NCBI GenBank assembly: GCA_009692585.1
Contig: SHYX01000024.1
Location: 1 to 64,000 of the forward strand
Direction: 5' to 3'
Source of the DNA: Myxococcales bacterium
GTDB taxonomy: Bacteria; Myxococcota; UBA796; SXON01
DNA length: 64,000 nt
In this document: positions 26,267-34,666 of the stretch, one piece after another
Layout: every line of letters starts with the position of its first letter
How positions within the stretch are numbered: the stretch's first letter is position 1
Made by a program: the position numbers and the translations under genes
Notes under the pieces: generated by a model
What the model was told of the DNA's origin: nothing
The model's input: only the letters and a program-made list of their open reading frames with translations
Databases searched by the model: none

Positions 26267-27271
26267 ATGGTTCTGCCCGAGCGGCCGACGACCCCGGCGC
26301 TCCTGGACCGCTTCGGGCGGCTGCACGACTACCTGCGCGTCAGCGTCACCGACCGCTGCAACTTCCGGTGCGTGTACTGCTTGCCGGAGGAGGGGGCTAC
26401 GTGGCTGCCTCGCGACGGCGTGCTGCACTACGAGGAGATCGTCCGCGTCGTGCGCGTGCTCGCGCCGATGGGGCTCCGTCGCGTGCGCCTGACCGGTGGT
26501 GAACCCACCATCCGACGCGACATCGAAGCGCTGGTGGCGGGGATCGCGGCCGTGCCTGGCATCACTGACTTGACGATGACCACCAACGCCCATCGGTTCG
26601 CGACGCAGGCGGCGACGCTGAAGACCGCCGGCCTGCGCCGGGTCAACATCTCGATCGACTCGCTGGACCCCGCCCGCTTCGCTGCGATCACCAGGGGAGG
26701 GGACCTGCACGCGGTGCTGGCGGGCATCGACGCCGCGGTTGACGCGGGATTGTTGCCGGTCAAGCTCAACATGGTGGTGATGGGTGGGCAGAACGACGAC
26801 GAGGTGGTGCCGATGGCGAAGTGGGCTCTGGCCCGCGCTCCGGCGGTGCAGCTCCGGTTCATCGAGTACATGCCCTTCGATCAGCGGTTGCACGCCGGCG
26901 TCCCCGCGGCCGAGCTGCGTCGGCGCCTCGAGGAGGCGGTCGGCCCGCTGGTGCCGGTGCGGGAGCGGCAGGGGGGCGGCCCCGCGACCCACTGGCAACT
27001 CGGTCCGTTGGTGGTGGGGTTCATCGCGCCGATCACGGAACACTTCTGCGCCTCCTGCAACCGCCTCCGCCTGCTCGCCGACGGCCACCTCCGCACTTGC
27101 CTGGCTCACGAGGACACGCCTTCGCTGCGGGACGTCCTTCGCGCTGGGGCCTCCGATGACGAGCTGGGAACGCTGGTCCGGAAGATCGTCCGCGGAAAAC
27201 CGGCGGGTCACCAGGCGGAACTCGATGGGGGCACCGCCTTTGAGGGAGTGATGACCCAGATTGGGGGTTGA
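26267..27271 (+). CDS. moaA: GTP 3',8-cyclase (molybdenum cofactor biosynthesis protein A)
   Basis: 334 residues. The N-terminal radical SAM cluster motif is CNFRCVYC, followed by LTGGEPTIRRDI. The C-terminal second [4Fe-4S] motif is CASCNRLRLLADGHLRTC. The chain ends in Gly-Gly, needed for activity in MoaA. It converts GTP to cyclic pyranopterin precursor steps of molybdopterin. No other moa gene lies in the window. ATG 26267 is the start; its codon overlaps an alternative start of the divergent transporter. Confidence 0.96.
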   Translation: MVLPERPTTPALLDRFGRLHDYLRVSVTDRCNFRCVYCLPEEGATWLPRDGVLHYEEIVRVVRVLAPMGLRRVRLTGGEPTIRRDIEALVAGIAAVPGITDLTMTTNAHRFATQAATLKTAGLRRVNISIDSLDPARFAAITRGGDLHAVLAGIDAAVDAGLLPVKLNMVVMGGQNDDEVVPMAKWALARAPAVQLRFIEYMPFDQRLHAGVPAAELRRRLEEAVGPLVPVRERQGGGPATHWQLGPLVVGFIAPITEHFCASCNRLRLLADGHLRTCLAHEDTPSLRDVLRAGASDDELGTLVRKIVRGKPAGHQAELDGGTAFEGVMTQIGG

Positions 27272-27288
27272 GCGCCGGTCGCTCCCGG

Positions 27289-28083
27289 CTACCGGCAGCC
27301 CAGATCGGCCGCTTCCGGTGTGACCAGCGTGGCGCAGACGCCGGGCGGGAGTTCCACGCGGTTCCCGAAGGCGAAAATCCCGGTGTCCCAGGCGTCGGCT
27401 CGCAAGCCGTCCGGCGCGACCACGAAGACGCCCGAGAGTGCCTCCGCCGGTCTGCCGCTTCGAGCGTCGGCGATGTGCCCAGGCTGCTGCTCGGCGCTGG
27501 CCGTCGAAAGGCCCGCATTCAGAAGCCGAATCGGAAAGGTGCGTCCGTCGACTGCCGCCGTGACTGGCCAGCCGGGGGCGCCGTCGCCCCGGTCGCCGTG
27601 GGCGACAAGGTCCCCCCCGACGTCCACGACGAAGTTCCCCACGCCGTTCTGGAGCAGCGCCGCTGCGGCGCGGTCCGCGAGCCACCCTTTCAGCAGGCCG
27701 CCAAGGTCCAAGGCGGGGCAGTCGTTTGCGGTGATGGCGCCCGCTTCCATGGCGATGCTGCCGCCCTTCCAGCAGAGGTCGAACGCACCACCGGTCGCGA
27801 GCCGCACCTCCTCGGCGACGGTGAAGAGCATCCGCTCTGCAGCCGTGAACGAGGCGGGCCCGCCGCGGGCGAGGAGCGCCGTCTGGGAGTCGGTCCGCCA
27901 TTCCGACATGCGCGCCTCGCGGGCGTCGATGGCCGCGAAGGCGGCGTCGATGGCCGCGGGGTCGGTGCTGGCGGGTGCGGTGATGCCGACGACGGTGCCC
28001 GCGCCCGGCCGCGACGCGCGCATCAGGGCCGGGCCGGGGTGGTGGGCGCATCCGGCCAATGCCACCGCCAGGATGGCGGTCAC
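27289..28083 (-). CDS. apbE: ApbE-type FAD:protein FMN transferase, lipoprotein form
   Basis: 264 residues. A signal with lipobox ALAGC places it outside the cytoplasmic membrane. ApbE motifs: EARMSEWRTDS, EEVRLATGGAFDL, ALDLGGLLKGWLADRA, NFVVDVGGDLVAHG and a late ADAWDTGIFAFG. It transfers FMN from FAD onto Thr/Ser of target proteins. The target is evident: the FMN-binding protein two genes upstream. GTG 28083 overlaps the previous stop (GTGA). It is on the short side for the family. Confidence 0.9.
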   Translation of the reverse strand: MTAILAVALAGCAHHPGPALMRASRPGAGTVVGITAPASTDPAAIDAAFAAIDAREARMSEWRTDSQTALLARGGPASFTAAERMLFTVAEEVRLATGGAFDLCWKGGSIAMEAGAITANDCPALDLGGLLKGWLADRAAAALLQNGVGNFVVDVGGDLVAHGDRGDGAPGWPVTAAVDGRTFPIRLLNAGLSTASAEQQPGHIADARSGRPAEALSGVFVVAPDGLRADAWDTGIFAFGNRVELPPGVCATLVTPEAADLGCR

Positions 28084-28568
28084 GTTCGTGGCCCCCACAG
28101 GTCCGCCGCGGCTCGGGCGATCATGTAGGTGAACCCCCCGAGGAGCACGATGTGCACGGGTAGAAAGAGGAAGCCAACCGTAGAGGTGACGTAGGTGCAC
28201 ACCCACGGAAGGGCGACCTGGAGCACGATGGCGCCCGCGGTCGCGACAATCGCGATGACCTTACGACGCGGCGCGTCGCTTCCCAGGACGTAGAGGTGCG
28301 CCACCACGAGGAGGGCGACGGGTTCGGTGAACAGGTGGAAGTGCGTCAGATCGGCGAGCTGCCGGTAACTCTTGGCGTAGGTGGCCACATCATCACCGCG
28401 CCACCACCCGGCTGCGGTGGTGCCCGAGGTGCCGAGGCCATCGACGTGCAGCATCGCGGCGGTCAGCAGGCCGAGCGTGGTGAGCACCAGATAGGCGGCG
28501 TACAACGCGCGCGCGCCTGGCTCCAGCCGCGCCAGGGCGTTGGGTGCCTTGGATTGAAAGTCCTTCAT
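28080..28568 (-). CDS. Four-helix membrane protein of a flavinylation operon
   Basis: 162 residues with four hydrophobic helices (YAAYLVLTTLGLLTAAML; FTEPVALLVVAHLYVLG; VIAIVATAGAIVLQVALPW; VGFLFLPVHIVLLGGFTYMI). His residues sit in or next to helices (LTHFHLF, AHLY, PVHIV), which could hold heme b, but this is inference. Lies between the FMN-binding protein and ApbE with ATGA/GTGA overlaps on both sides, so probably the membrane partner passing electrons to or from the flavoprotein. Family not recognised. Confidence 0.8.
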   Translation of the reverse strand: MKDFQSKAPNALARLEPGARALYAAYLVLTTLGLLTAAMLHVDGLGTSGTTAAGWWRGDDVATYAKSYRQLADLTHFHLFTEPVALLVVAHLYVLGSDAPRRKVIAIVATAGAIVLQVALPWVCTYVTSTVGFLFLPVHIVLLGGFTYMIARAAADLWGPRT

Positions 28569-29146
28569 TCTGCCGTCCCGCGCGCCGACCGCCATACCTC
28601 GCACAGCGCCGCGGCGCGTCGGGCGCCGGTGGCCAACGAGCGCGAAGACACCGTCGCCCCGGAAACGAGCTGGATGTCCTTCCCCACCCGCAGGGGGTCT
28701 TTCGCCGTCTTCCCCTCGAACTGCCTACGGAAGGTCTCGGCCCGGACGCCGTCTCCGTAGGCCTCCCGGTAGACCATCACTTCGATCCGATCGATGACGC
28801 AGTCGGAACGGAGCCGGACCCCGAAGGTGATCGGCTCGTGCTGGCCGAGCTCTTCGTCGATGAGCGCGAAGCCGGTCGGTGCCTCGGTTGGTCCGGCGAT
28901 GGTCCAGCGGTAGCTCGGGCGCGGCAGCGGGTAGCCGAGGGTGGCCCGAAGCGTGGAAACGTCCTCCGGGGTGGGGGTCCACGTCGTCGCGGCGGTGGCT
29001 TCGTCATGGAAAAAGCTGGCGAAGAGCGCCTGTTCGGTAAACCAGGTGTACGCCGATGCGGGGCGCGCCACGCTGGCCATCGCCAGGCCGACCGCGCCCA
29101 TTCTGAGAACGACTCTCAACTTTGCCTGGACATCCCCGGCCGACAT
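28565..29146 (-). CDS. Exported FMN-binding protein with flavinylation motif
   Basis: 193 residues. Signal peptide ends ...ARPASA at about residue 32. The C-terminal half is an FMN-binding domain as in NqrC/RnfG: DCVIDRIEVMVYREAYGDG and the covalent flavinylation motif D-I-Q-L-V-S-G-A-T at 157-165, with T165 the expected FMN acceptor for ApbE. It should be a periplasmic flavin electron carrier. First gene of a three-gene overlapping operon with the membrane protein and apbE. ATG 29146 gives Arg/Lys ahead of the hydrophobic signal; ATG 29101 would lack them. Confidence 0.88.
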   Translation of the reverse strand: MSAGDVQAKLRVVLRMGAVGLAMASVARPASAYTWFTEQALFASFFHDEATAATTWTPTPEDVSTLRATLGYPLPRPSYRWTIAGPTEAPTGFALIDEELGQHEPITFGVRLRSDCVIDRIEVMVYREAYGDGVRAETFRRQFEGKTAKDPLRVGKDIQLVSGATVSSRSLATGARRAAALCEVWRSARGTAE

Positions 29147-29169
29147 AGCATATTGATAACGAAAGTCAA
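29104..29169. promoter_or_regulatory. Two Fur-box-like palindromes at a divergent gene start
   Basis: TTGATAACGAAAGTCAA at 29153-29169 lies between the divergent starts. TGAGAACGACTCTCAA at 29104-29119 (other strand TTGAGAGTCGTTCTCA) lies in the first codons of the flavoprotein gene. Both are A/T-rich imperfect inverted repeats close to the classic TTGAGAATNATTCTCAA / TTGATAATNATTATCAA iron-repressor sites, and stand out in this G+C-rich DNA. The assignment to Fur is inference. Confidence 0.35.
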
Positions 29170-29190
29170 CATCGTTTCCTGGAGGCCCCC

Positions 29191-29898
29191 ATGTTCCCGC
29201 TACTTCTGTCCCTGAGCGCCGCCACGGCCGGTGAGCGCGTGTTCGCCTGGTCGTACGGCTATGGCACGGTGCCCAAAGGCGGGGTCGAGGTGGAGACCTA
29301 CACCACCGTCAAGATCATCGACGATGCGCTCCCGGCCTGGGAACACCAGGGCGAGCTCGAGTACGGCATCACCGACCGTTTGGAGAGCGGGCTGTACCTC
29401 GTGGGTGCCAACGACGGCGGGGGGGCGGTGTCGTTCAAGGCGTGGAAGGCACGGTTGAAGTATCGCTTCGGGGCCGAGGGCGTGGGGCCCCTCGATGCCG
29501 CGGCGTACGTGGAGTACATCGGGTCGCCGGACCTGGACGAGCACGGCTTTGAGGCCAAGCTCATCCTCGCCAAGGACATCAAACGCTTCCGGAGCGCGCT
29601 CAACGTGGAGTACAAAGTGGAACTGGAAGGGGAGGGGGTCAAGCACGAGATCGAGCCGACGCTCGGGCTCGGCGTGCGCGTCGGAAAGCCAGTGATCATC
29701 GGAGTGGAAGCGATAGGAGAGGTGGTTGTCGACGGCGGCGAGGTCGAAGGTCCATTTGGTTGGGTGGGGCCCAGCGTTCACCTGTCTGGCGAAGGTGGGA
29801 AGGTGTGGTGGACGCTCTCCGCGGTCGCACCGATCGGCGATGCGTCGGCAGCCGACGGGGGATGGAAGGTGCGGTCGCTCGTCGCCATCAACCTGTAG
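29191..29898 (+). CDS. Probable outer-membrane beta-barrel protein
   Basis: 235 residues. The N-terminal 14 residues (MFPLLLSLSAATAG) look like a short signal peptide. The rest alternates hydrophobic and polar residues in strand-length stretches (GGVEVETYTTVKII; GELEYGITDRLESGLYLVG; ARLKYRFG), ending in an apolar/Leu residue, as barrels of the transporter/DUF-type 'TransporteR_OM' kind do. No family can be named. ATG 29191 has TGGAGG at good spacing. Divergent from the flavinylation operon and possibly under the same palindromes. Confidence 0.75.
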   Translation: MFPLLLSLSAATAGERVFAWSYGYGTVPKGGVEVETYTTVKIIDDALPAWEHQGELEYGITDRLESGLYLVGANDGGGAVSFKAWKARLKYRFGAEGVGPLDAAAYVEYIGSPDLDEHGFEAKLILAKDIKRFRSALNVEYKVELEGEGVKHEIEPTLGLGVRVGKPVIIGVEAIGEVVVDGGEVEGPFGWVGPSVHLSGEGGKVWWTLSAVAPIGDASAADGGWKVRSLVAINL

Positions 29899-29953
29899 GC
29901 GTGGACCGGGCCGGAATGGCGCGCTACCTTGGCGCCCCTTCGAGGACCACGCC

Positions 29954-31126
29954 ATGAGCGACGAACTGCTCCCCTTCACCATCACCGCCGAGCTGCTCGA
30001 CACCGGCATGCGCGGGTTCCCCGTTAGCACGGTGTACACCTCTGAGGTGGATCCTGGCGAGGGACTGCACTACGTCGGGTACCCCATCGCCGACCTGGCA
30101 AATCTCGACCCGGAAGCAGCTATCTATCTGCTCTTCTACAAAAAGATTCCCAATCGGGCCGAGCTGGCCAGGTTCAAGAAGGAGCTCCGCAAGCGCGCAA
30201 AGGTCGACAAGCGGGTCATCAAGCTCATCACCGGCCTTCCCAAGGCGGGCCACCCGATGGAATGGCTGATCGCCGGCCTCACTTTTGCCGGTATGTTGGG
30301 CAAGACCAACGACTACCGCGAGGACGCGCTCAACGTCGTCGCGCAGATGCCGGAGATCGTGGCCGCGATCTACCGCACCCGGTCGGGTTGGGGCAAGCCG
30401 GTGAAGAGCAAGCCGCAATTGGGTCTCGTCGAGAATTTCGTGCGTATGCTGGGCGTTCCTGACGCGGACCCCGAGCGCCTCACTCGGCTCTTGCGGGTAT
30501 TCTACGTCCTTCACATGGACCATGGCGGCGGCAACCTGAGCACCTTCGTGGGCAAGGCGGTGGCGTCGGGCAAGGCCGATACGTACGCCTCGCTCGGCGC
30601 CTCGATGGCGGGCCTCTACGGTCCGTTGCACGGGCGTGCCAACCAGGAGTGCCTGGAATTCCTCGAGAAGTCCGGCACCAACGATCCGGACATGATCGAA
30701 CAGTTCATCCGCGATGAATTCGCCGCTGGGCGCTCCATTTTCGGCTTCGGACATGCGGTGCTCCGCGCCGAGGATCCTCGCGCGGGAGTTCAGTACGAGC
30801 TCGGCAAGGAGCTTTGTCCCGGTGATGCGCTGTTCAAGCGGGCTATCGTGATGCGAGAGCGTGCGGTGAAGGTCCTCAAGGCGAACCCCAAGGTCAAGAA
30901 CCCCTACCCCAACGTCGACGCGGTGTCGGGCACCCTCTTGCGCGCCTGCGGCCTCGCGGACAGCGAGTACTACACGGTGCTCTTCGGGCTCGCGCGCTGC
31001 AGCGGCATCGCCGCCCAGATCGTGGACGAGCGCCTGGTCCACCGCAACGGGAAGGGCGTCCCGATCTACCGGCCGAGCGACATCCCGGTGAACCAGCCGC
31101 GGCGTCGGTACAAGGCCAGAAAGTAA
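29954..31126 (+). CDS. gltA: Citrate synthase, eukaryote-like type
   Basis: 390 residues. Condenses oxaloacetate and acetyl-CoA to citrate. The catalytic set is intact: H226 in GPLHGRANQE, H267 in GFGHAVLR, D322 in YPNVDAVSGTLL. These segments and HMDHGGGNLSTF match mitochondrial citrate synthase (GPLHGLANQE, GYGHAVLR, NVDAHSG) better than the E. coli hexameric type. Geobacteraceae are known to carry eukaryote-like enzymes. ATG 29954 follows GAGGA. sucC and sucD lie 87 bases downstream, making a TCA gene group. Confidence 0.95.
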   Translation: MSDELLPFTITAELLDTGMRGFPVSTVYTSEVDPGEGLHYVGYPIADLANLDPEAAIYLLFYKKIPNRAELARFKKELRKRAKVDKRVIKLITGLPKAGHPMEWLIAGLTFAGMLGKTNDYREDALNVVAQMPEIVAAIYRTRSGWGKPVKSKPQLGLVENFVRMLGVPDADPERLTRLLRVFYVLHMDHGGGNLSTFVGKAVASGKADTYASLGASMAGLYGPLHGRANQECLEFLEKSGTNDPDMIEQFIRDEFAAGRSIFGFGHAVLRAEDPRAGVQYELGKELCPGDALFKRAIVMRERAVKVLKANPKVKNPYPNVDAVSGTLLRACGLADSEYYTVLFGLARCSGIAAQIVDERLVHRNGKGVPIYRPSDIPVNQPRRRYKARK

Positions 31127-31213
31127 TCCAGGGCGCGGCACGTCATCGGGCTCGACCGGCGGCCCACCCCCCTGAGCCCGGGTTATCAGGCTGCCCCACG
31201 CGCGAGAGCCGGC

Positions 31214-32449
31214 ATGAAAATCCACGAGTTTCAGGGTAAAGAAGTGCTTCGAAAGCACGGAGTTCCCACCCTGCGCGGCGCTGTGGCGCATACGGTGGAC
31301 GGGGCGGTCGCGGCGGCTCAGTCCATCGGCGGGTCGGTATGGGTGGTGAAGTCGCAAGTGCACGCGGGCGGGCGCGGAAAGGGCAGATTCATCGGGGATG
31401 TCGACGACGCGGCGCTCGACCTCGCGGCGGCCGGGCACGATGCTCCGGGGAAGGGTGGCGTGCGCGTGGTCAAGAGCATGGACGACGTGCGGCTGGCCGC
31501 CAAGGCGATGCTGGGGCAGCGGCTGGTCACCAAGCAGACCGGCCGCGAAGGCGCGGTCGTCCACAAGATATTCATCGAGGAGGGATGCCAGATCAGCAAG
31601 GAGTACTACCTGGCGATCCTGCTCGATCGTGCCGCCGGGCGGATCGTGGTGATGGCCAGCAAGGAAGGCGGGACCGAGATCGAAGAGGTCGCCGCACACC
31701 GTCCCGAGGCGATCGTCAAGGAGTGGGCCGACCCGCTTACCGGGCTCGGGGCGTGGCAGGCGAGGAACCTGGCCTTCGGATTGGGACTCTCCGGCAAGGC
31801 AGTAGCGAACTTCGTCAAGATCGCCCAGGCGCTGTACCGGGCCTTTCTCGGGGCCGACTGCGCGATGCTCGAGGTCAACCCGCTCATTCTCACCGCCGAC
31901 GACCAGGTGCTGCCGCTCGACGCGAAGATCACCTTCGACGACAACGCGCTGTTCCGCCACCCCGAGTACGAGGCCTACGCCGATCCGGCGGAGGAGGACC
32001 CTCAGGAAACCCTGGCCGCACGCCACGAACTTTCGTACGTCAAGCTCGACGGCAACATCGGTTGCCTGGTCAACGGCGCCGGTCTCGCCATGGCGACGAT
32101 GGACATCATCAAGTTCTATGGCGAAGAACCGGCGAATTTTCTCGACGTGGGCGGTGGCGCCAACAAGGAGAAGGTCACGGCGGCGTTCAAGATCATCACC
32201 GCCGATCCCGCGGTGAAGGGCATCCTCGTCAACATCTTCGGCGGCATCATGAAGTGTGATGTGATCGCTGAGGGCGTGCTCGCAGCGGTGCTGGAGACGG
32301 GCCTGAAGGTGCCGCTGGTGGTTCGCCTCGAAGGCACCAATGTGGAGTTGGGAAAGAAGATCATCGCGGAGAGCGGCCTGCGCGTCATCTCGGCGGATTC
32401 AATGTCAGACGCGGCCGAGAAGATCGTCGCCGCCGTGCGGGGGGGTTGA
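31214..32449 (+). CDS. sucC: Succinyl-CoA synthetase beta subunit
   Basis: 411 residues. [18 protein letters not shown] is the conserved start; ATP-grasp features [32 protein letters not shown] and the CoA-ligase part [15 protein letters not shown] and [15 protein letters not shown] are all present. With SucD it interconverts succinyl-CoA and succinate with nucleotide triphosphate. About 20 residues longer than E. coli SucC, with the extra residues in the ATP-grasp domain. sucD starts one base after its stop codon. Confidence 0.97.
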   Translation: MKIHEFQGKEVLRKHGVPTLRGAVAHTVDGAVAAAQSIGGSVWVVKSQVHAGGRGKGRFIGDVDDAALDLAAAGHDAPGKGGVRVVKSMDDVRLAAKAMLGQRLVTKQTGREGAVVHKIFIEEGCQISKEYYLAILLDRAAGRIVVMASKEGGTEIEEVAAHRPEAIVKEWADPLTGLGAWQARNLAFGLGLSGKAVANFVKIAQALYRAFLGADCAMLEVNPLILTADDQVLPLDAKITFDDNALFRHPEYEAYADPAEEDPQETLAARHELSYVKLDGNIGCLVNGAGLAMATMDIIKFYGEEPANFLDVGGGANKEKVTAAFKIITADPAVKGILVNIFGGIMKCDVIAEGVLAAVLETGLKVPLVVRLEGTNVELGKKIIAESGLRVISADSMSDAAEKIVAAVRGG

Positions 32450-32450
32450 G

Positions 32451-33332
32451 ATGGCGATCCTTGTCGACAACAGCACCAGGCTGGTGGTGCAGGGCATCAC
32501 CGGCGCGGCGGGTGGCTTCCACGCCAGCCAGTGCCGGGCGTACGGAACCAACATCGTGGCGGGGGTCACGCCCGGCAAGGGCGGCACCTTCTTCGAAGGC
32601 GTGGTGCCGATCTTCGACACCGTCCAACAGGCGGTCGAGGCGACGGGCGCCAACGCCAGCATGATCTTCGTGCCGCCCCCGTTCGCCGCCGACGCGATCC
32701 TTGAAGCGGCTGACGCCGGGGTCAAGCTGCTCGTGCCCATCACCGAAGGGATTCCAGTTCGCGACATGCTGCCGGTTCGCGCGTTCCTCGACGCGCGCGG
32801 CGTCCGGATGATCGGCCCCAACTGCCCGGGGATCATCACCCCGGGTCAGTGCAAGATCGGGATCATGCCGGGCCACATCCATCGGCCGGGGCGCATCGGC
32901 GTCGTCAGCCGCAGCGGGACGCTCACCTACGAGGCTGTCGGTCAACTGTCGCGACTTGGCCTTGGGCAGAGCACCGCCATCGGCATCGGTGGCGATCCGA
33001 TCATCGGGACCAGGCACATCGACGTGCTCAAGCTCTTCCAGGCCGATCCCGAGACCGACGCGATCATCATGATCGGCGAGATCGGGGGGAGCGCGGAAGA
33101 GGAGGCGGCCGCTTGGGCCAAGGACCACTGCACCAAGCCGATCGTCGGGTTCATCGCCGGCGCAACCGCCCCACCGGGGCGGCGTATGGGTCACGCGGGT
33201 GCGATCATCTCCGGTGGCCAGGGCACCGCCGAAGCGAAGTTCGAAGCCATGGTCGCGGCCGGCATCCACATCGTGCGCAGCCCCGCCGAGATGGGCCGAA
33301 AGCTCGCCGAGGTCATCGGGCACCGCGCGTAG
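32451..33332 (+). CDS. sucD: Succinyl-CoA synthetase alpha subunit
   Basis: 293 residues, normal length. CoA-binding region [15 protein letters not shown], the [20 protein letters not shown] segment, and phosphohistidine H248 in [11 protein letters not shown]. Glu of [13 protein letters not shown] helps hold the phosphohistidine. Forms a heterotetramer with SucC. ATG 32451 was chosen; the same frame is open further upstream inside sucC. Followed 74 bases later by ndk, which may make use of the NTP formed. Confidence 0.97.
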   Translation: MAILVDNSTRLVVQGITGAAGGFHASQCRAYGTNIVAGVTPGKGGTFFEGVVPIFDTVQQAVEATGANASMIFVPPPFAADAILEAADAGVKLLVPITEGIPVRDMLPVRAFLDARGVRMIGPNCPGIITPGQCKIGIMPGHIHRPGRIGVVSRSGTLTYEAVGQLSRLGLGQSTAIGIGGDPIIGTRHIDVLKLFQADPETDAIIMIGEIGGSAEEEAAAWAKDHCTKPIVGFIAGATAPPGRRMGHAGAIISGGQGTAEAKFEAMVAAGIHIVRSPAEMGRKLAEVIGHRA

Positions 33333-33406
33333 GGCGACGCGGTCGGGATCACGCTGGCGGTGCCGAGGCCCCGGGGATAGACGCGCCCCCCGCCACGGAG
33401 CCCAAC

Positions 33407-33820
33407 ATGGAACGCACTCTCTCGATCATCAAGCCCGACGCCGTCAAGGCCCAGAACATCGGCAACATCGTCGCCCGCCTCGAATCCGAAGGCCTGCGCA
33501 TCGCGGCGATGAAGAAGGTGCTGCTGGACCGGCGCATGGCTGAAGGCTTCTACGCCGAACACCGGGGGCGCGGCTTCTTCGACGAGCTGGTCACGTTCAT
33601 GACCAGCGGCCCGGTGGTGGTGATGACGCTGGAGGGCGAGGACGCGATCCTCCGCTACCGCTCGATCATGGGCGCCACAAACCCGGCGAACGCGGCCGAG
33701 GGTACGCTCCGCAAGTTGTACGCGGCCAGCGTCGGTGAAAACGCGGTTCACGGCTCTGACTCGCCGGCCAGCGCCGCCCGCGAGGTGGCCTACTTCTTCG
33801 CGAGCACCGAAGTCCTCTAG
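33407..33820 (+). CDS. ndk: Nucleoside diphosphate kinase
   Basis: 137 residues. [19 protein letters not shown] start, [32 protein letters not shown] and the active-site H115 in [17 protein letters not shown]. Transfers gamma phosphate between nucleotides by a phosphohistidine. Pairing of ndk with sucCD is common, as both handle NTP balance. CGGAGC precedes ATG 33407. Normal length for a tetrameric bacterial Ndk. Confidence 0.97.
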   Translation: MERTLSIIKPDAVKAQNIGNIVARLESEGLRIAAMKKVLLDRRMAEGFYAEHRGRGFFDELVTFMTSGPVVVMTLEGEDAILRYRSIMGATNPANAAEGTLRKLYAASVGENAVHGSDSPASAAREVAYFFASTEVL

Positions 33821-33868
33821 CCGCCGCGGCACCCCGGCCACGCTACACTGCGCCGGCGGAGCGCGGGC

Positions 33869-34654
33869 ATGAGCAAACAGATCGGCGACGGCTACCACCT
33901 GAAGTTCACCATCGGCCGCACGCTCTGGAACGACCTCTTCGGCGCCGGGTTGCCATTCGAGCTTGGAAAGGGAACCTTCGACCTGGTCAAACAGGTGCGG
34001 GCTGGCGTAAAGCAGCTCGGCGTGCGCGAGCGGGTTCGCGGGCTGCTGGAGGATCGACAGGTCCAGCTTCCCGAGGTCATGGTGCGCGGAAAGGACGCCG
34101 CGGTCCGGGTCTGGGAGGATCGCCGCGAGACGGTCTGGAAGGTGGTGGAGGAGCTGGTTCGGGTCGAGGGAGACTGGCAGGTTCACGTCGACCGCGAAGG
34201 GAGCGACTTCCACTACGGCAACCAGCGCTTCGGCGTCGAAGCGCACGTAAAGGCCGTCGCGACTGGAAAGGTGTATCTTCTTCGCGAGAACGTGGAGTTC
34301 CCCTTTGTGCTCGAAAAGCGCATCGGCGCCGAGGCCGCGTTGGGGGACATCCGGTACGACAAGGAGCGGAAGGCGCTGATCGGGCAGCTCCAGGACGTGG
34401 AGATCGACCTGGGCGAACACTTCGTGCTCCAGATGCTCAGCCGGGGGGTCGAGCGGCTGCTTCAGGAGCAGGTGGGGAAGGTCAACCCGGTGCCGATCCT
34501 GCGCAAGGACCAGCTCGAGGACATGGTGTCGCCCGCGGGCGGCCCCCTCAAGATGAAGATGGGCGTGGAGGATGTCGCGCTGGACATCTCAGAGGACGAG
34601 ATGACGCTCAAGGTGCGGTTCGGCTTCCAGCAGCTTCAGCTGACCGGTGGGTGA
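33869..34654 (+). CDS. Hypothetical cytoplasmic protein, 261 residues
   Basis: Not recognised. Soluble, highly charged, without a signal peptide or membrane segment. It alternates helices (FDLVKQVRAGVKQLGVRERV; RETVWKVVEELVRV) with beta stretches (WQVHVDREGSDFHYG; LKVRFGFQQLQLTGG). The strand/helix pattern with DIRYDKERKALIGQLQDVEID recalls lipid-binding SMP/LEA-like folds, but this is only a resemblance. A -10-like TACACT lies at 33844-33849 before ATG 33869, so it may have its own promoter. Convergent with the signal-peptidase-like gene. Confidence 0.7.
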   Translation: MSKQIGDGYHLKFTIGRTLWNDLFGAGLPFELGKGTFDLVKQVRAGVKQLGVRERVRGLLEDRQVQLPEVMVRGKDAAVRVWEDRRETVWKVVEELVRVEGDWQVHVDREGSDFHYGNQRFGVEAHVKAVATGKVYLLRENVEFPFVLEKRIGAEAALGDIRYDKERKALIGQLQDVEIDLGEHFVLQMLSRGVERLLQEQVGKVNPVPILRKDQLEDMVSPAGGPLKMKMGVEDVALDISEDEMTLKVRFGFQQLQLTGG

Positions 34655-34666
34655 TCGGCCGACCGA

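Noticed and set aside
31149..31179. GGGCTC...GAGCCC inverted repeat after the citrate synthase gene
   Set aside because: The loop is about 19 bases, with no T-tract; too weak to call a terminator.
33844..33849. TACACT as a -10 promoter element before 33869
   Set aside because: No convincing -35 element at the right distance; promoter rules for this organism are unknown.
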